Assembly (NCBI GenBank): GCA_009760855.2
Contig: WPIO01000116.1
Coordinates: 1,182,501-1,246,500, forward strand
DNA: 64,000 nt
Direction: 5' to 3'
Origin: Cristatella mucedo
Taxonomy: Eukaryota > Bryozoa > Phylactolaemata > Cristatellidae
In this document: positions 44,393 through 55,517 of the stretch, in pieces
How the letters are laid out: each line of letters starts with the position of its first letter
How positions within the stretch are numbered: position 1 is the stretch's first letter
Notes under the pieces: generated by a model
The model's input: only the letters and a program-made list of their open reading frames with translations
Told to the model about the DNA's origin: nothing
Databases searched by the model: none
Made by a program: the position numbers and the translations under genes

Positions 44393-44600
44393 GAACTAAG
44401 CAGGAGCCATGACATTCGGACTACCCAGCATTACCTTCTAGGAACAAAGACCGGAAGCTAGATTTTAACACTGCTCTCATCGTAGAGCAAATTCTGGATC
44501 TAGGAGATGCAACAGCAGAGCCACAAAAACACCTTCATCTAAGAAATCACAGTGCATTTGCAAAGTAGTCACTGTATAAAATGAGTGATACTGCCGATTC
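44393..44600 (+). pseudogene. Decayed zinc-finger exon 4 linker, further copy
   Basis: TTTCACTGCTGTAG|GAACT at 44381-44397 parallels the exon 4 acceptor and start. AGGAGCCATGACATTCGGA parallels the E-L-x-S-Q-H-S segment, and GTGCATTTGCAAAG parallels the A-S-A-N segment. No finger is preserved. Confidence 0.4.
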
Positions 44601-45700
44601 CACCATATGTAGTTGTTAAATTAAATCGTATAGGTCATTACAATCTAAGGGAGCAAAATTAGGTTTCTCATTATTCCTGTTCGGAGTCTTGAACAGGAAA
44701 TTAAGATTTGAGGCGTAATTCTTCATCTGGAATCACCGAGGAAGGTAGAGAGTGCTCTACTATTGCTGATAACGGGTTGCTCATTATTTGCAATGAATAG
44801 CATGAGCAATGGATTCAGTATGCTATTCAGCTGGGGGCCAAGGTCTGTAGTTCAAAGGCCAACTACTTTTTAGAAGCCTTTCTGGGGCGGTCGATAGACA
44901 TAGACAAAGACATAGACATAGTCTGATGGTGGGGTAAGTGGCTCACTTCGGCCTTGAAGGTTGTTCGCTCGTTAGAGCTTTTCGTCAATGCATCTACTTT
45001 TTACTAGTCACTGTGCTGGTTTTAATGTCTGCAACAATGCCATAGTCTTAGATTATCAAAAATAGTATATTTGTACCAATATAAACATATTTGCCTATAG
45101 AATAAATTCCTATTTATATCTGAATAGTAGCATGTTATGGCACGATGAATTTCTCAGGTAATCAGAATCCACCTGTGGTGGCCATGACGACGTCGGAAAG
45201 ATTTAACAGTTTATGCTCATTAAAGATAATCATCTGGCTTCGAGAATACCGTTAAAGGAACAGTGTTTTGATTAGCTGTAAAATGCCAGATTTGTGCAGG
45301 AACAGTTTTTGATTAACCCAAAGCGTTTGGGTGTCGTCACTTCAAACTCTTTTCAATTCTTTGGTTATTCCACAGCCGTTTACTGGTTTTTAGTATATAT
45401 TTCCCTCCCAACAAAATTATAGTTGCCATTTACCACCGGATCACCTGACTACTGACGATCCTTCATCGAAAAACTTAGGCACTGTGCCTAAGAAAATATA
45501 GCATTTTAACTGAGAAAATATAGCGTTTTCGTGCATGAATGGTGCCATGCAAGTGTAGATGCAATTCGGGGTCATGCATGGTGTCTATAAAAATTGCTGA
45601 ATGGAATTTTCGACGTAGGGCAGGTGACACTTCGATCTCTTGTCATCCGGTCTCATGGCATCCTCTTGTCGGCGTGTGAGTCATTTTCCGGAGAGATTAG
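44601..45700. other. Unassigned sequence
   Basis: A short hexanucleotide-like run (ACATAGACAAAGACATAGAC near 44898) is the only pattern seen. Confidence 0.3.
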
Positions 45701-46330
45701 CATTTTTCGGCTGGCGATATGCTGATGCTGTTCGGAAGCACAGTCAAGCTAGATGCTTTGAACATTCACCAAGTAAACGATGTCAGTCTGGCATGGAGCT
45801 TTAACTGTGAATAATTGGCCAATAATCCCAAAGTGAGCATCGATGATGTCGAAAAGGTCCATAATCAAAAAGTGAGTTTTTCGATCTCCACAGTGATTAA
45901 GACGCCGTATTGACGGAATTATGGACAATCATGTAAACACTGACCTGGTAAAATTTCTGTAAATTCAAGAAGTTGGGGCTCTTAGGGGGAATGACTGTGT
46001 TCGGTAATATGGTAATAATCCAAGCACCTAGCAAAGGCCCTCGAAAGACGTTTGCTCAATCAGTTAAGTCATGAGTTTGCCGAATCAGTCGTCAGACCTA
46101 AATCTCATATAACATCTTTTGGATTGAGTGCCGGGCTGTATGAGTCTGCATGCGTTCTGGCTACGACTCAGGATGAGATTTTTACCAGGCTGCACTACCA
46201 CAGGCGAAATAGTTTGCCAAAGTCCTTATAAGAGGTTCGAGGACAATATGAAACGGCCCATCAGAGAGGTTCTTTAAAACTTTGCACGACCGACCTCATT
46301 TCAGCTTGTATGCTATATAAGCAATTTTAT
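45700..46330 (+). pseudogene. Tc1/mariner-like transposase relic
   Basis: The plus-strand frame at 46077-46124 reads LPNQSSDLNLI*HLLD, close to the W-P-x-Q-S-P-D-L-N-P-I-E-x-L-W signature that surrounds a catalytic acidic residue in DDE transposases. Here the I-E glutamate codon is TAA. Just upstream GNNPST may be the D-N-x-P-x-H motif. Downstream, a reading with LHYHRRNSLPKSL fits the C-terminal helix region. No terminal inverted repeats were identified by eye, so the limits are uncertain. Confidence 0.5.
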
Positions 46331-46710
46331 ACCTTAGGTTAGACATTAAAATAGTATACATGATGATATTACCCATAATCCTTGAAATTTTTGGAGCATT
46401 CTAGCTATATGGTCAGTTGAAAGTCGTCTGTGCACACTAGGTAGGCTTGCTATACAGGGTAGAACAAGACTGTTGCTTTAGAATGTAGATAAGTATGTCT
46501 ATTGTTTCAATTATTTGATCGATATACATGTAACAATTTATTGAAATATATATATATACACACGTACTTATACTGAAATTTGTGACTTGCACATTTACAT
46601 TTATTAGCTTACCTTACCCTGAAAGGGTCGTGGGTGTTACCTAGGTCTCTTGGTTCAGTGAAGGTTTGCCAGACTGTACTAGCTTCGAAGACATAGCATA
46701 GCATAGCCTC

Positions 46711-48390
<1,680 letters not shown>

Positions 48391-48394
48391 ACAA

Positions 48395-48690
48395 CATTTT
48401 GTCGGTCCCCTTGATTCATCCTTCGTGTGTTTATGTTTGCAGGAAATATGCATGCTGTGACTAACATTATTTGCATACTGACTCTATACATGTCGCACCT
48501 AGCAATGTGACTACCTCCTGTGCATTTCACCCCTAACCATGTCCTTCATTTTGTTTGTTTATCAAGCATGATATTACTTACAATTCAATTGCATTTCCCT
48601 TTGCAGCAAGTGTAAAGCTCCTAAAGAGAGACTGAGTTCTCTGAGGGTGCTTTATCAAGTGCCTTATTATTATTAGGATTAGTATTATTA
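48395..48690 (+). mobile_element. L2-like alpha 3' tail
   Basis: CCCCTTGATTCATCCTTCG, ATGCATGCTGTGACTAACA, then CACCCCTAACCATGTCC, AGTGTAAAGCTCCTAAAGAG and CTGAGGGTGCTTTATCAAG, followed by ATT repeats, in the order of the alpha 3' region. No coding part is present. Confidence 0.8.
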
Positions 48691-51255
48691 CTCATGTTGT
48701 ATATTAAGTATATTTTTGCTAATTATTCATGTGTGCTTCTTTTGCAGAATGCATAAGGTGTATTGAAAATGATAGAGTTCTCTAGGAGTGCTATATCAAG
48801 TGGTGTATCACTATATTTTCTATACCATGCCAAATAGCCGCAAAAGGACTAACAAACTTTGCCAAAAATTTAGTAGTGGGTTTCTCAGCCAAATAATCCA
48901 CTGCCTGACAGTGGTGTACATCAAACACAATGTAGTATTAGCTGTAATTGGTAAATCATTGTATGGCATGTGTTGCAGTTACATTCACTCTGTTGGCAAT
49001 GGAATGCTTTTACTTACTGGTACAGGCAGTTTACATCTACTGAGCCAGAGCTACTGCATATCTCCCAGGCTGCTGGTCACTCTGGAATACCTATCCAGCT
49101 GCCCAGGTGCTTTAGTCCCAGGCAATTGTGAATAGTACACGTAAAGGGCAAACCATGCATGCCAATTGAGCAAAACTGCAGTGGCAGTGTGTCAGACCGT
49201 TCTAGCATAAAAGGCTTGCATTTTAACCGTGAGCCCTACCAGCATGGGTGCTACCCCTACCTCACTTAAAAATCCGAAGGTAGGCAGCCTTGACTGCCCA
49301 AGCTGTTGGCCTGGTGCAGATTCTCACCACGGATAATCATGCCTATGCGAAGTCGCTAGAGTAAGACCTCATTCCGGGAGCAAGCAAACAGCATAATCGA
49401 CAAACTCGGTAGATCCAATAAAGCACAGTATTTTTACTTGCACTCTCACCTGCTGGACTGAATGATTCAGCCGTTCCGGGACCATGGAAAGCAGCTGCTC
49501 TAACCGTTGTAAAGTGAGTTGCCGATTGTGGGGCCAGTCGTATCTGCTTCGACAGCAACCGTTCCGTCAGCAAAATTAGTAGCCGGCGGTGTTTCAGAGG
49601 TGGGTCGTTCACGTATTTTTGCAGGCGACCATGCTCGGCTATTCCAGACGGCAAATAACTGGCTCAACCGGTAGTTACACTGGGACTGTAATAACGAAGG
49701 TCACCTGTAAATCTATATGGCCTTTGCATGCTTTGCTAAGCTAACTAACAACTACCAAGCCTGCTCATAAGTATGGAGCTGCTGCAGGTAAGCTCATAAT
49801 ACTCACAGTGATCTAACGGTTATACGTGATAGGACCTTTCTGTTAAAGTCCACGTGGTCTCCGACCACCTTCAGTATGCTAGGATGAACCGGTGGATGAA
49901 CAGCCACTTGCCTTTGATGTTAGGGCAGTGGACACCTCTGTTTCCTACGCACTTACTGTGACTGAGGAAGTAGTGCAAGGGTATAGCACTAATAATTTGT
50001 CGGTACGCAGAGCTTTGCTGCATATTCCTGCCACTTATAAAATTTCAAGAACTTACTGGTATTAGGTGGTCAGCCTTAGTAGGCAGAGCATTACTTAGAT
50101 GATTGTGAGCTCACAAGCCACGCCCTCCCTCATGCACTTCTTTTTCCTGCCTGATATTATTGGGCAAGAGTTCCATAGAGGATGGCAGTAGGAATGGGAG
50201 TGTCAGCAGAGCCATACTAGCTCATGAAGTCTTAACTGCTGCCCTGTAATTTTCACTCACCGGGTAGGTTATCAAGTTATCCATGTATACCTACTTCGAC
50301 AAATAAAATGGGCCAATAGTTTTAGTGCAATGAAAAACTAAAAAAATATACGTTTGGCATTAAACATTAAATCAATCGTATTAAACCACACAAAGGTCAC
50401 TGAATTTAGTCATTACAAGCATTGACATCGGTACGAATGAAATTGAGATAATGCATCTTGGAAACAGCAGCCTTTGTAAGTTTAGCAAAATGGTAGCAGG
50501 CCTACCAAAGCGACAGTAGGTATGGATATTGTAAATTCACGCCGGACACAACAGAGTCACCTGTATATCTGAACGCTCGGCTTATGCATTGCTCACATTT
50601 ACAATTGATTCAGAGCCTATAAGTCAAGATGACCATTCCGGTTGCAGCCAATCAAACAGAAGAAATTCTAGCAAGGACCCAGCTGCCAGAATCCTTACAG
50701 CAATAAGTACTGGGTGGCCATTACCCATTCGCCCTTGCATGCACAGCAAGGAGTTGTGCTAATCAGGACTAATGCAGAAGTGTAGCTGGATTGTAACCGT
50801 GCCGGTGCTGGCATGAAAATGCAGTGTAGAATGGTGTCTTGTGCTTTGCAACTCTAAATGAAATAAATTAGTTTTCTGCAGAAAATGAAAGAGATGTAGA
50901 ACTATGGATAAATCAGCTGCTCACCAGCTTTTGATTCTCATGCCATGCAAGAGAATATACACCAAAAGAGCAATGAACATGTTGGTGCTCCAAGAAAACT
51001 CACACTTCTTTTCAAGCATAGACCAAGTCTGGAAATTACACTGCTTGTAGAGACCTCAGCTTTCGCTATGGTGATAGCATTGCCTTACCCGAGCCATGGA
51101 TAGTAGTGTGACATAGAAGAAAGATTCGTTTCGTCACTGTCGTTGTATGTAAAATCAACGGCAACACGTTCAATAAGTAGGACCGTTGACATTTTAAAAA
51201 GTATGCCAATTGCTTGAATGAAAACTGATGGCAGAAAAAGATAAGTTTGCTATAA
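48691..51255. other. Unassigned region
   Basis: Contains a plus-strand open frame of 115 codons at 48788-49135 and a minus-strand one of 103 codons at 49343-49654. Neither shows a domain, signal peptide or codon pattern I trust. The stretch 49140-49700 is GC-richer than its surroundings. Confidence 0.3.
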
Positions 51256-51257
51256 CT

Positions 51258-51385
51258 GCCGAGCTGGGTTAAGGTGCAAGCCCCCAACCAAGGTCTGGTT
51301 AAGGTCGTAGGCTCGAGCCCGGAGGCATACGTAAAGCGACTGAATAGAGATTAAGTTCTCTTGGGGGTGCTATACAAATGAATTA
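51258..51385 (+). mobile_element. SINE-1 copy lacking the A box
   Basis: GCCGAGCTGG joins directly to GTTAAGGTGCAAGCCCCCA, so about 12 bp covering the A box (TTTGGTCTAGCG in the 38329 copy) are missing. The B box (GTAGGCTCGAGCCCG) and LINE-like tail (ACGTAAAGCGACTGAATAGA, CTTGGGGGTGCTATAC) are intact. Confidence 0.8.
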
Positions 51386-51469
51386 TATATATAGCTGCAC
51401 TACCGATACGGATGTATCTCCGTTTGAACTGCACAAAGACTATTTTGGTTTCAAGAAGGAGATTTTGGT

Positions 51470-51900
51470 ATAGCAAGCTTTCAGCCTAAACGGCTTTTCA
51501 TACACATTCTGCGACCAACGGACTTCATCTCACATGACAAAGAGAAAGTTGGAAGCTTAGCTGATTCCACAGTTGAAGTTGTGGATAGCCTGGAAGAACT
51601 AATTCAGGATTGCAGAAAAGGATGCGCCATGGTCAGCAGCTGTATAGTAGTTGTCATTGCCAACGAATTGTGGAACTGCTTTACACTGTTAACGACCAGC
51701 AAGTTGACAGCAACTGTCGCCTCAAGCCTTTAAGTGGAGAAATGGAACGGCTAATTCATTGTGCTCGTAGAAGATGGGGCACGACAAGGCTGATACTGGT
51801 GCAGCAGTTCAGCTAGGTATGGAGAAGCCAGGCTATGTCGGGCCTTGTGGGTCAGGGTGAGAACTTTGTTCTTCGTCAGACTGGAACTCACTTCCATCTA
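51470..51900 (-). mobile_element. L2-like LINE family beta, 3' fragment
   Basis: Minus-strand copy with the beta landmarks TTTCAGCCTAAACGGC, ACATTCTGCGACCAACGGAC, GTTGGAAGCTTAGC and ACGAATTGTGGAACTGC. It extends further into the body than the copies at 6745 and 31930. Confidence 0.6.
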
Positions 51901-52135
51901 GTGTGGTAGCACAGGCTCAGCATGCAAAGGTTATTAATCGCAGCATACACAGTGTCACCAGCCGTTAGCATATACGTGTCACACGATAGGGACTCAATAA
52001 ATGCTGTGATGTAACGTCATGTAATCTATCTCCATCTGTAACTCCATAAAGCCGTGGGAACTATTTGGGTGTTAAGCAGGAGAGTTATGTATTGCCTCTC
52101 ACTGGCTTAGTGGTTTCCAGTATGAAGCATTTTAG
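51901..52135 (-). mobile_element. Mixed LINE remnants (alpha tail piece, then beta tail piece)
   Basis: 51905-52005 reads as reverse alpha 3' region (CAGGCTCAGCATGCAAAGG, CGCAGCATACACAGTGTCA). 52015-52130 reads as the reverse beta terminus (CCATCTGTAACTCCATAAAG, then AGCAGGAGAGTTATGTATTG). Confidence 0.5.
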
Positions 52136-52149
52136 AGTTTGTGATACCT

Positions 52150-52385
52150 AAAACACCGTGATTCATCCTTTATATGCCTCTGCTGCATGCTACTAATAAC
52201 CACACTTGCATGCTGACCCTGGGCATGTCACCCCTAACCACATTATTCTTGTTGTTTATTGAGGTTACTACCAGTAACCAGACCATTGTGCTTCCGTGCA
52301 GCCACTGTAAAGCATTGGAAAGAGATTGGGTTCTGTGAGGACGCTCTATCATATGTATTATTTTTGTTGTTCTCATTATGATAAT
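52150..52385 (+). mobile_element. L2-like alpha 3' tail
   Basis: TTATATGCCTCTGCTGCATG, CTTGCATGCTGACCCTGGGC, CACCCCTAACCACATTATTC and ACTGTAAAGCATTGGAAAG, then GTGAGGACGCTCTATCATAT, follow the alpha 3' order. Confidence 0.7.
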
Positions 52386-53030
52386 TGGTATATAGGATAT
52401 ACTGGTTTGTGGGGAATATGGTTTTAAGTGGGTGATTCACGGCCCGCACACGGGGCATTGGGAGCTCAGGTTCAGGAGATGCCATTCGTTATGCCGAGAC
52501 AGTTTGGAAGACAATATGCCGATTAGAAGCTGAGTCAAAAAGTAGAAGTTGAATTTACCTCGGTAGCAATCTCTGTAGAAGAATAAGATAAAACTGAAAG
52601 TAAAGTAAAATAAGCGAACAGAAAGATTGTTCATGAAAGTGCATTTAGCCAAGTAATGTTTGTCGTTCCAGGTACGTTGGTGCATAGCTTTAAGTGAAAT
52701 CAGCTGCTAACGGTTTGCTGGTGTATTTATAAACAAGCATATAGCTTCCATGTAAAAAAAAAGATAAACCAGCTGCCTTAACGCCTAAACATAATGTGAT
52801 GTAATTTATTTCTGTCTCCAACTCCACATAACAACTTTGTTGGTATTCGGTGACTCAGTGACCAATGTCCAGGAACTTGCTCGGTTCGGAAGAGAGGTCG
52901 CATAGAATGGTTCCTTGCGACATCGGTATTAGGACCGGTTGAAGATATAGTTTTTCATGCACCTTTTATTAGCTGTGGCAGAGCTGCACTAACAACAAAG
53001 TGAGAGGTAGGCTGGTTTGGTCGAGATAGA
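52386..53030. other. Unassigned sequence with a faint beta-tail trace
   Basis: 52795-52870 (GATGTAATTTATTTCTGTCT, CAACTCCACATAACAAC) resembles a degraded beta 3' end. Otherwise nothing is recognised. Confidence 0.3.
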
Positions 53031-53045
53031 TATCTGAGTCTCGGG

Positions 53046-53112
53046 AACTGGGTGACCGAGCGGTATCGATTCGGTCATTTGAGCTTTGCTGGGTTCAAAT
53101 GCACCACCGTAC
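53046..53112 (+). mobile_element. tRNA-like sequence, possibly a third SINE family
   Basis: GGGTGACCGAGCGGTATCGA (A-box-like, resembling Ser/Leu tRNAs) is followed 30 bp later by CTGGGTTCAAATGCACC (B-box-like). No full cloverleaf can be drawn, and the acceptor stem is not convincing. The following GGTCGGCTTCGGCTTTTAGT could be SINE body. Confidence 0.35.
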
Positions 53113-53651
53113 TCAAACGACCACTTGAGGTCGGCTTCGGCTTTTAGTCAGACCGGGAGGTTGTAAGCCCGTATAGCTTGAATATTCATTTTAATGATGG
53201 AGAAGTAATTAACCAATCAAAACGGTAACCTGTTTGATTTAAAAAAATAGGCAGAGATTATTTCTTCTCAACTTGTTCACACGTGATTTTGAGCAGTAAT
53301 CTTAAGTGATCTTAGCCAATAATAAGGTGTCGAGAATGGAAATGTGGACTATGGATATCAGCAGTCACACTTTGGCATTGTCCAACATCATTATTGTTCG
53401 CACAAACAGCCCTTTATTGCAAGTACAAGGTAATCTTATTGAGCTTCGGCCATTTATATAGAATTTGCCACTGGTACGTTTGTGTGTGATAACATACCTC
53501 TTTGGTCATGCGAACAGCTAAACATTGAAGAATACTACTTCAGACCACTATAAAAAAAAGTTCCACCATAGGTTCATGCTATTGTGCACTGGCTGCATTA
53601 GGGAGCTTCAAAAACCTTAGAAAAAAATATAAAAAAAAAAAAAAAATCCTA

Positions 53652-53815
53652 GCTGATTAAACAGCCTTTTTTTATAGCGACATAAGAGCCTTTACGGCTA
53701 TCACCACCACTTGCAGTGGCGATAAAGAATCGCCCACCACAGGAATCGAACCCACGACCTCGGGACCGAGGTCGTGAAAGCAACCGCCTTACCTAGTGTG
53801 CCATCACGGCTAACC
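53652..53815 (-). mobile_element. SINE-2, best-preserved copy
   Basis: Minus strand: GCCGTGATGGCACACTAGGT, AAGGCGGTTGCTTTCACGAC, an 8-bp inverted CCTCGGTCCCGAGG, a B box GGGTTCGATTCC, a body with CACTGCAAGTGGTGGTGATA and AGCCGTAAAGGCTCTTATG, and a 3' end at GGCTGTTTAATCAGCTAGG. A homopolymer run (53630-53647) borders the 3' end. The copy at 37493 is clearly the same family. Confidence 0.85.
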
Positions 53816-54398
53816 ATTAGAAACATTGGGTTATAAAAAAAATATACCACCTTAGTTATATCATTAAATATACCACCTCGGAATCAGTTTGGCAAGCTTG
53901 GATAGACATAAAACGTTAGCAATACTTCGTCAGTTAGGACGGTTTCACCTTGTATTTCCATTGCAGAACTGGCTTGGCCATGAGCACCGCCAGGATGGAT
54001 TAAGCAACTTTGTAAACAAATTGTGTATATTCAATTATACGGAATTGAATGGTTGAATAGGCTCTGCTTGCCCGAAAGATTCGTGTACACTGTAGATCAA
54101 AATTTAAGCCAAGTCATTTCATCGCCGGTAGAACTGTATTTGATGCCGATTACTCCTCCACCAGCTCCTACACATTTAGTTCTAGTGCTTGGTCGGTCAC
54201 GTTGCCTTCAATGGCTTGGCACAAACCTTTCGGTCCTCCACGACCGGCATCTTGCATATGCTCTCTGCTGAAACCTCGAGCGTCACTGCTGCGATAACTT
54301 CAGAGACCAGAGCTACTGCACCGCGAGCCACCGTCTGCTGCTACCAGTCATTAATCTGTGCATTCAACCCCACAGAGAGCAACTAGCATGCCTTCACG
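53816..54398 (+). other. Unassigned region before the minisatellite, locally GC-rich from 54150
   Basis: Overlapping open frames at 54023-54271 and 54189-54386 suggest coding-like composition but match no family I recognise. They may belong to the same decayed element as the following frame. Confidence 0.3.
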
Positions 54399-55517
54399 AT
54401 GAGCCTCTCATCGCTTACTTGGTGGGCGATGCAGAAACATTCACTGATGTTAATGCTTCGCACCTTCGAGCCCTCCGTCACCTCTGGAACTAGTACGTCC
54501 CACTCCCTGGCCATCGGACCTGCCAAGCCCTCCTTCTTTGCCTCCCCAGCCTCAACCGGTTCTCTGGCTGATGTTGCCTACTCTCTGCCACAAGCACCAG
54601 TCTCGTTTGCGAACGCGGCCTCTGCAGGCTCTACCAATGCATCTGCAGGCTCTATCTCTGCCTCTGCAGGCTCTATCGCTGCCTCGGCAGGCTCTATCGC
54701 TGCCTCTGCAGGCTCTACCGCTGCCACTGCAGACTCTATCGCTGCCTCTGCAGACTCTACCGCTGCCTCTGCAGACTCTACCGCTGCCTCTGCAGGCTCT
54801 ATCTCTGCCTCTGCAGGCTCTACCAATGTCTCATCAGGCTCTATCGCTGCCTCTGCAGACTTATCGCTGCCTCTGCAGGTTCATTCGCTGCCTCTTCAGA
54901 CTCTCTCGCTGCCTCTGCAGACTCTATCGCTGCCTCTGCAGGCTCTACCAATGCCTCATCAGGCTCTACCAATGCCTCTGCAGGCTCTATCGCTGCCTCT
55001 GCAGGCTCTATCGCTGCCTCTGCAGGCTCTATCGCTGCCTCTGCAGGCTCTACCAATGTCTCATCAAGCTCTACCAATGTGCCAGCTTAATGGGCCTTCA
55101 CTTCAGTGGTCTTTGCCAATACTTCTCCTGGATCCATCGGTGTCACTGCTGGCACTGCCTTGGTCGGCAGGTACGCCAGTGGTGATTTCTGCTGGCGATT
55201 CCGGTCGCTCTTTTTGGCCACCTCAGTCCAAAAAATGTTTATTGTCCTATAGTGCAGCACCAGAGCTTTACCGGCCTCCTTCGACCGACTCAGCTCTATC
55301 TCCTTTGCGTTCCTGGCACTGTGCAAGTCCGACGGCCGACATATCTTGCCACATTCAGGCCCACAAAAATCTGAAGATGTGTAACACAGAGCTGGGTAGA
55401 GTCCTCTTGCACCGAGTCAGGAAGACTCGCAGCAAACCTTGGCCCAATGACTGGCAAGGACTCCATCGTATCATTTTGAGCTATAAACTTGCCGTCAGTC
55501 GATTAAAAATCCAATGA
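54399..55517 (+). CDS. Unrecognised open frame containing a Ser/Ala-rich heptad minisatellite
   Basis: A 372-codon open frame. Residues 1-72 are Ser/Thr-rich without a signal peptide. Residues 73 to about 227 are encoded by the 21-bp minisatellite, and about 145 further residues have no recognised domain. Within the repeat the translation switches at about 54858 from SAGSIAA units to LPLQALS units because one repeat unit is 20 bp, a one-base deletion that the repeat tolerates because all its frames are open. Such a switch argues against long-term coding constraint. It could be a decayed retroelement gag-like frame or chance openness in a GC-rich repeat. Confidence 0.25.
   Translation: MSLSSLTWWAMQKHSLMLMLRTFEPSVTSGTSTSHSLAIGPAKPSFFASPASTGSLADVAYSLPQAPVSFANAASAGSTNASAGSISASAGSIAASAGSIAASAGSTAATADSIAASADSTAASADSTAASAGSISASAGSTNVSSGSIAASADLSLPLQVHSLPLQTLSLPLQTLSLPLQALPMPHQALPMPLQALSLPLQALSLPLQALSLPLQALPMSHQALPMCQLNGPSLQWSLPILLLDPSVSLLALPWSAGTPVVISAGDSGRSFWPPQSKKCLLSYSAAPELYRPPSTDSALSPLRSWHCASPTADISCHIQAHKNLKMCNTELGRVLLHRVRKTRSKPWPNDWQGLHRIILSYKLAVSRLKIQ
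54617..55082. repeat. 21-bp minisatellite, about 22 units
   Basis: The unit is approximately GCCTCTGCAGGCTCTATCG plus CT, with variants (CCGCTG, ACCAATG, GCAGAC), so a CTGCAG site recurs in most units. The period is 21 bp except for one 20-bp unit near 54858. Unit variants recur in groups, indicating multi-unit duplications. Confidence 0.95.

Noticed and set aside
48788-49135. 115-codon plus-strand open frame
   Set aside because: No recognisable domain, no paralogous copy and no convincing splice context; chance length for this composition.
54578-55077. Minus-strand frames of EPAEAAI repeats
   Set aside because: The 21-bp period keeps all frames open, so openness is not evidence of a gene.
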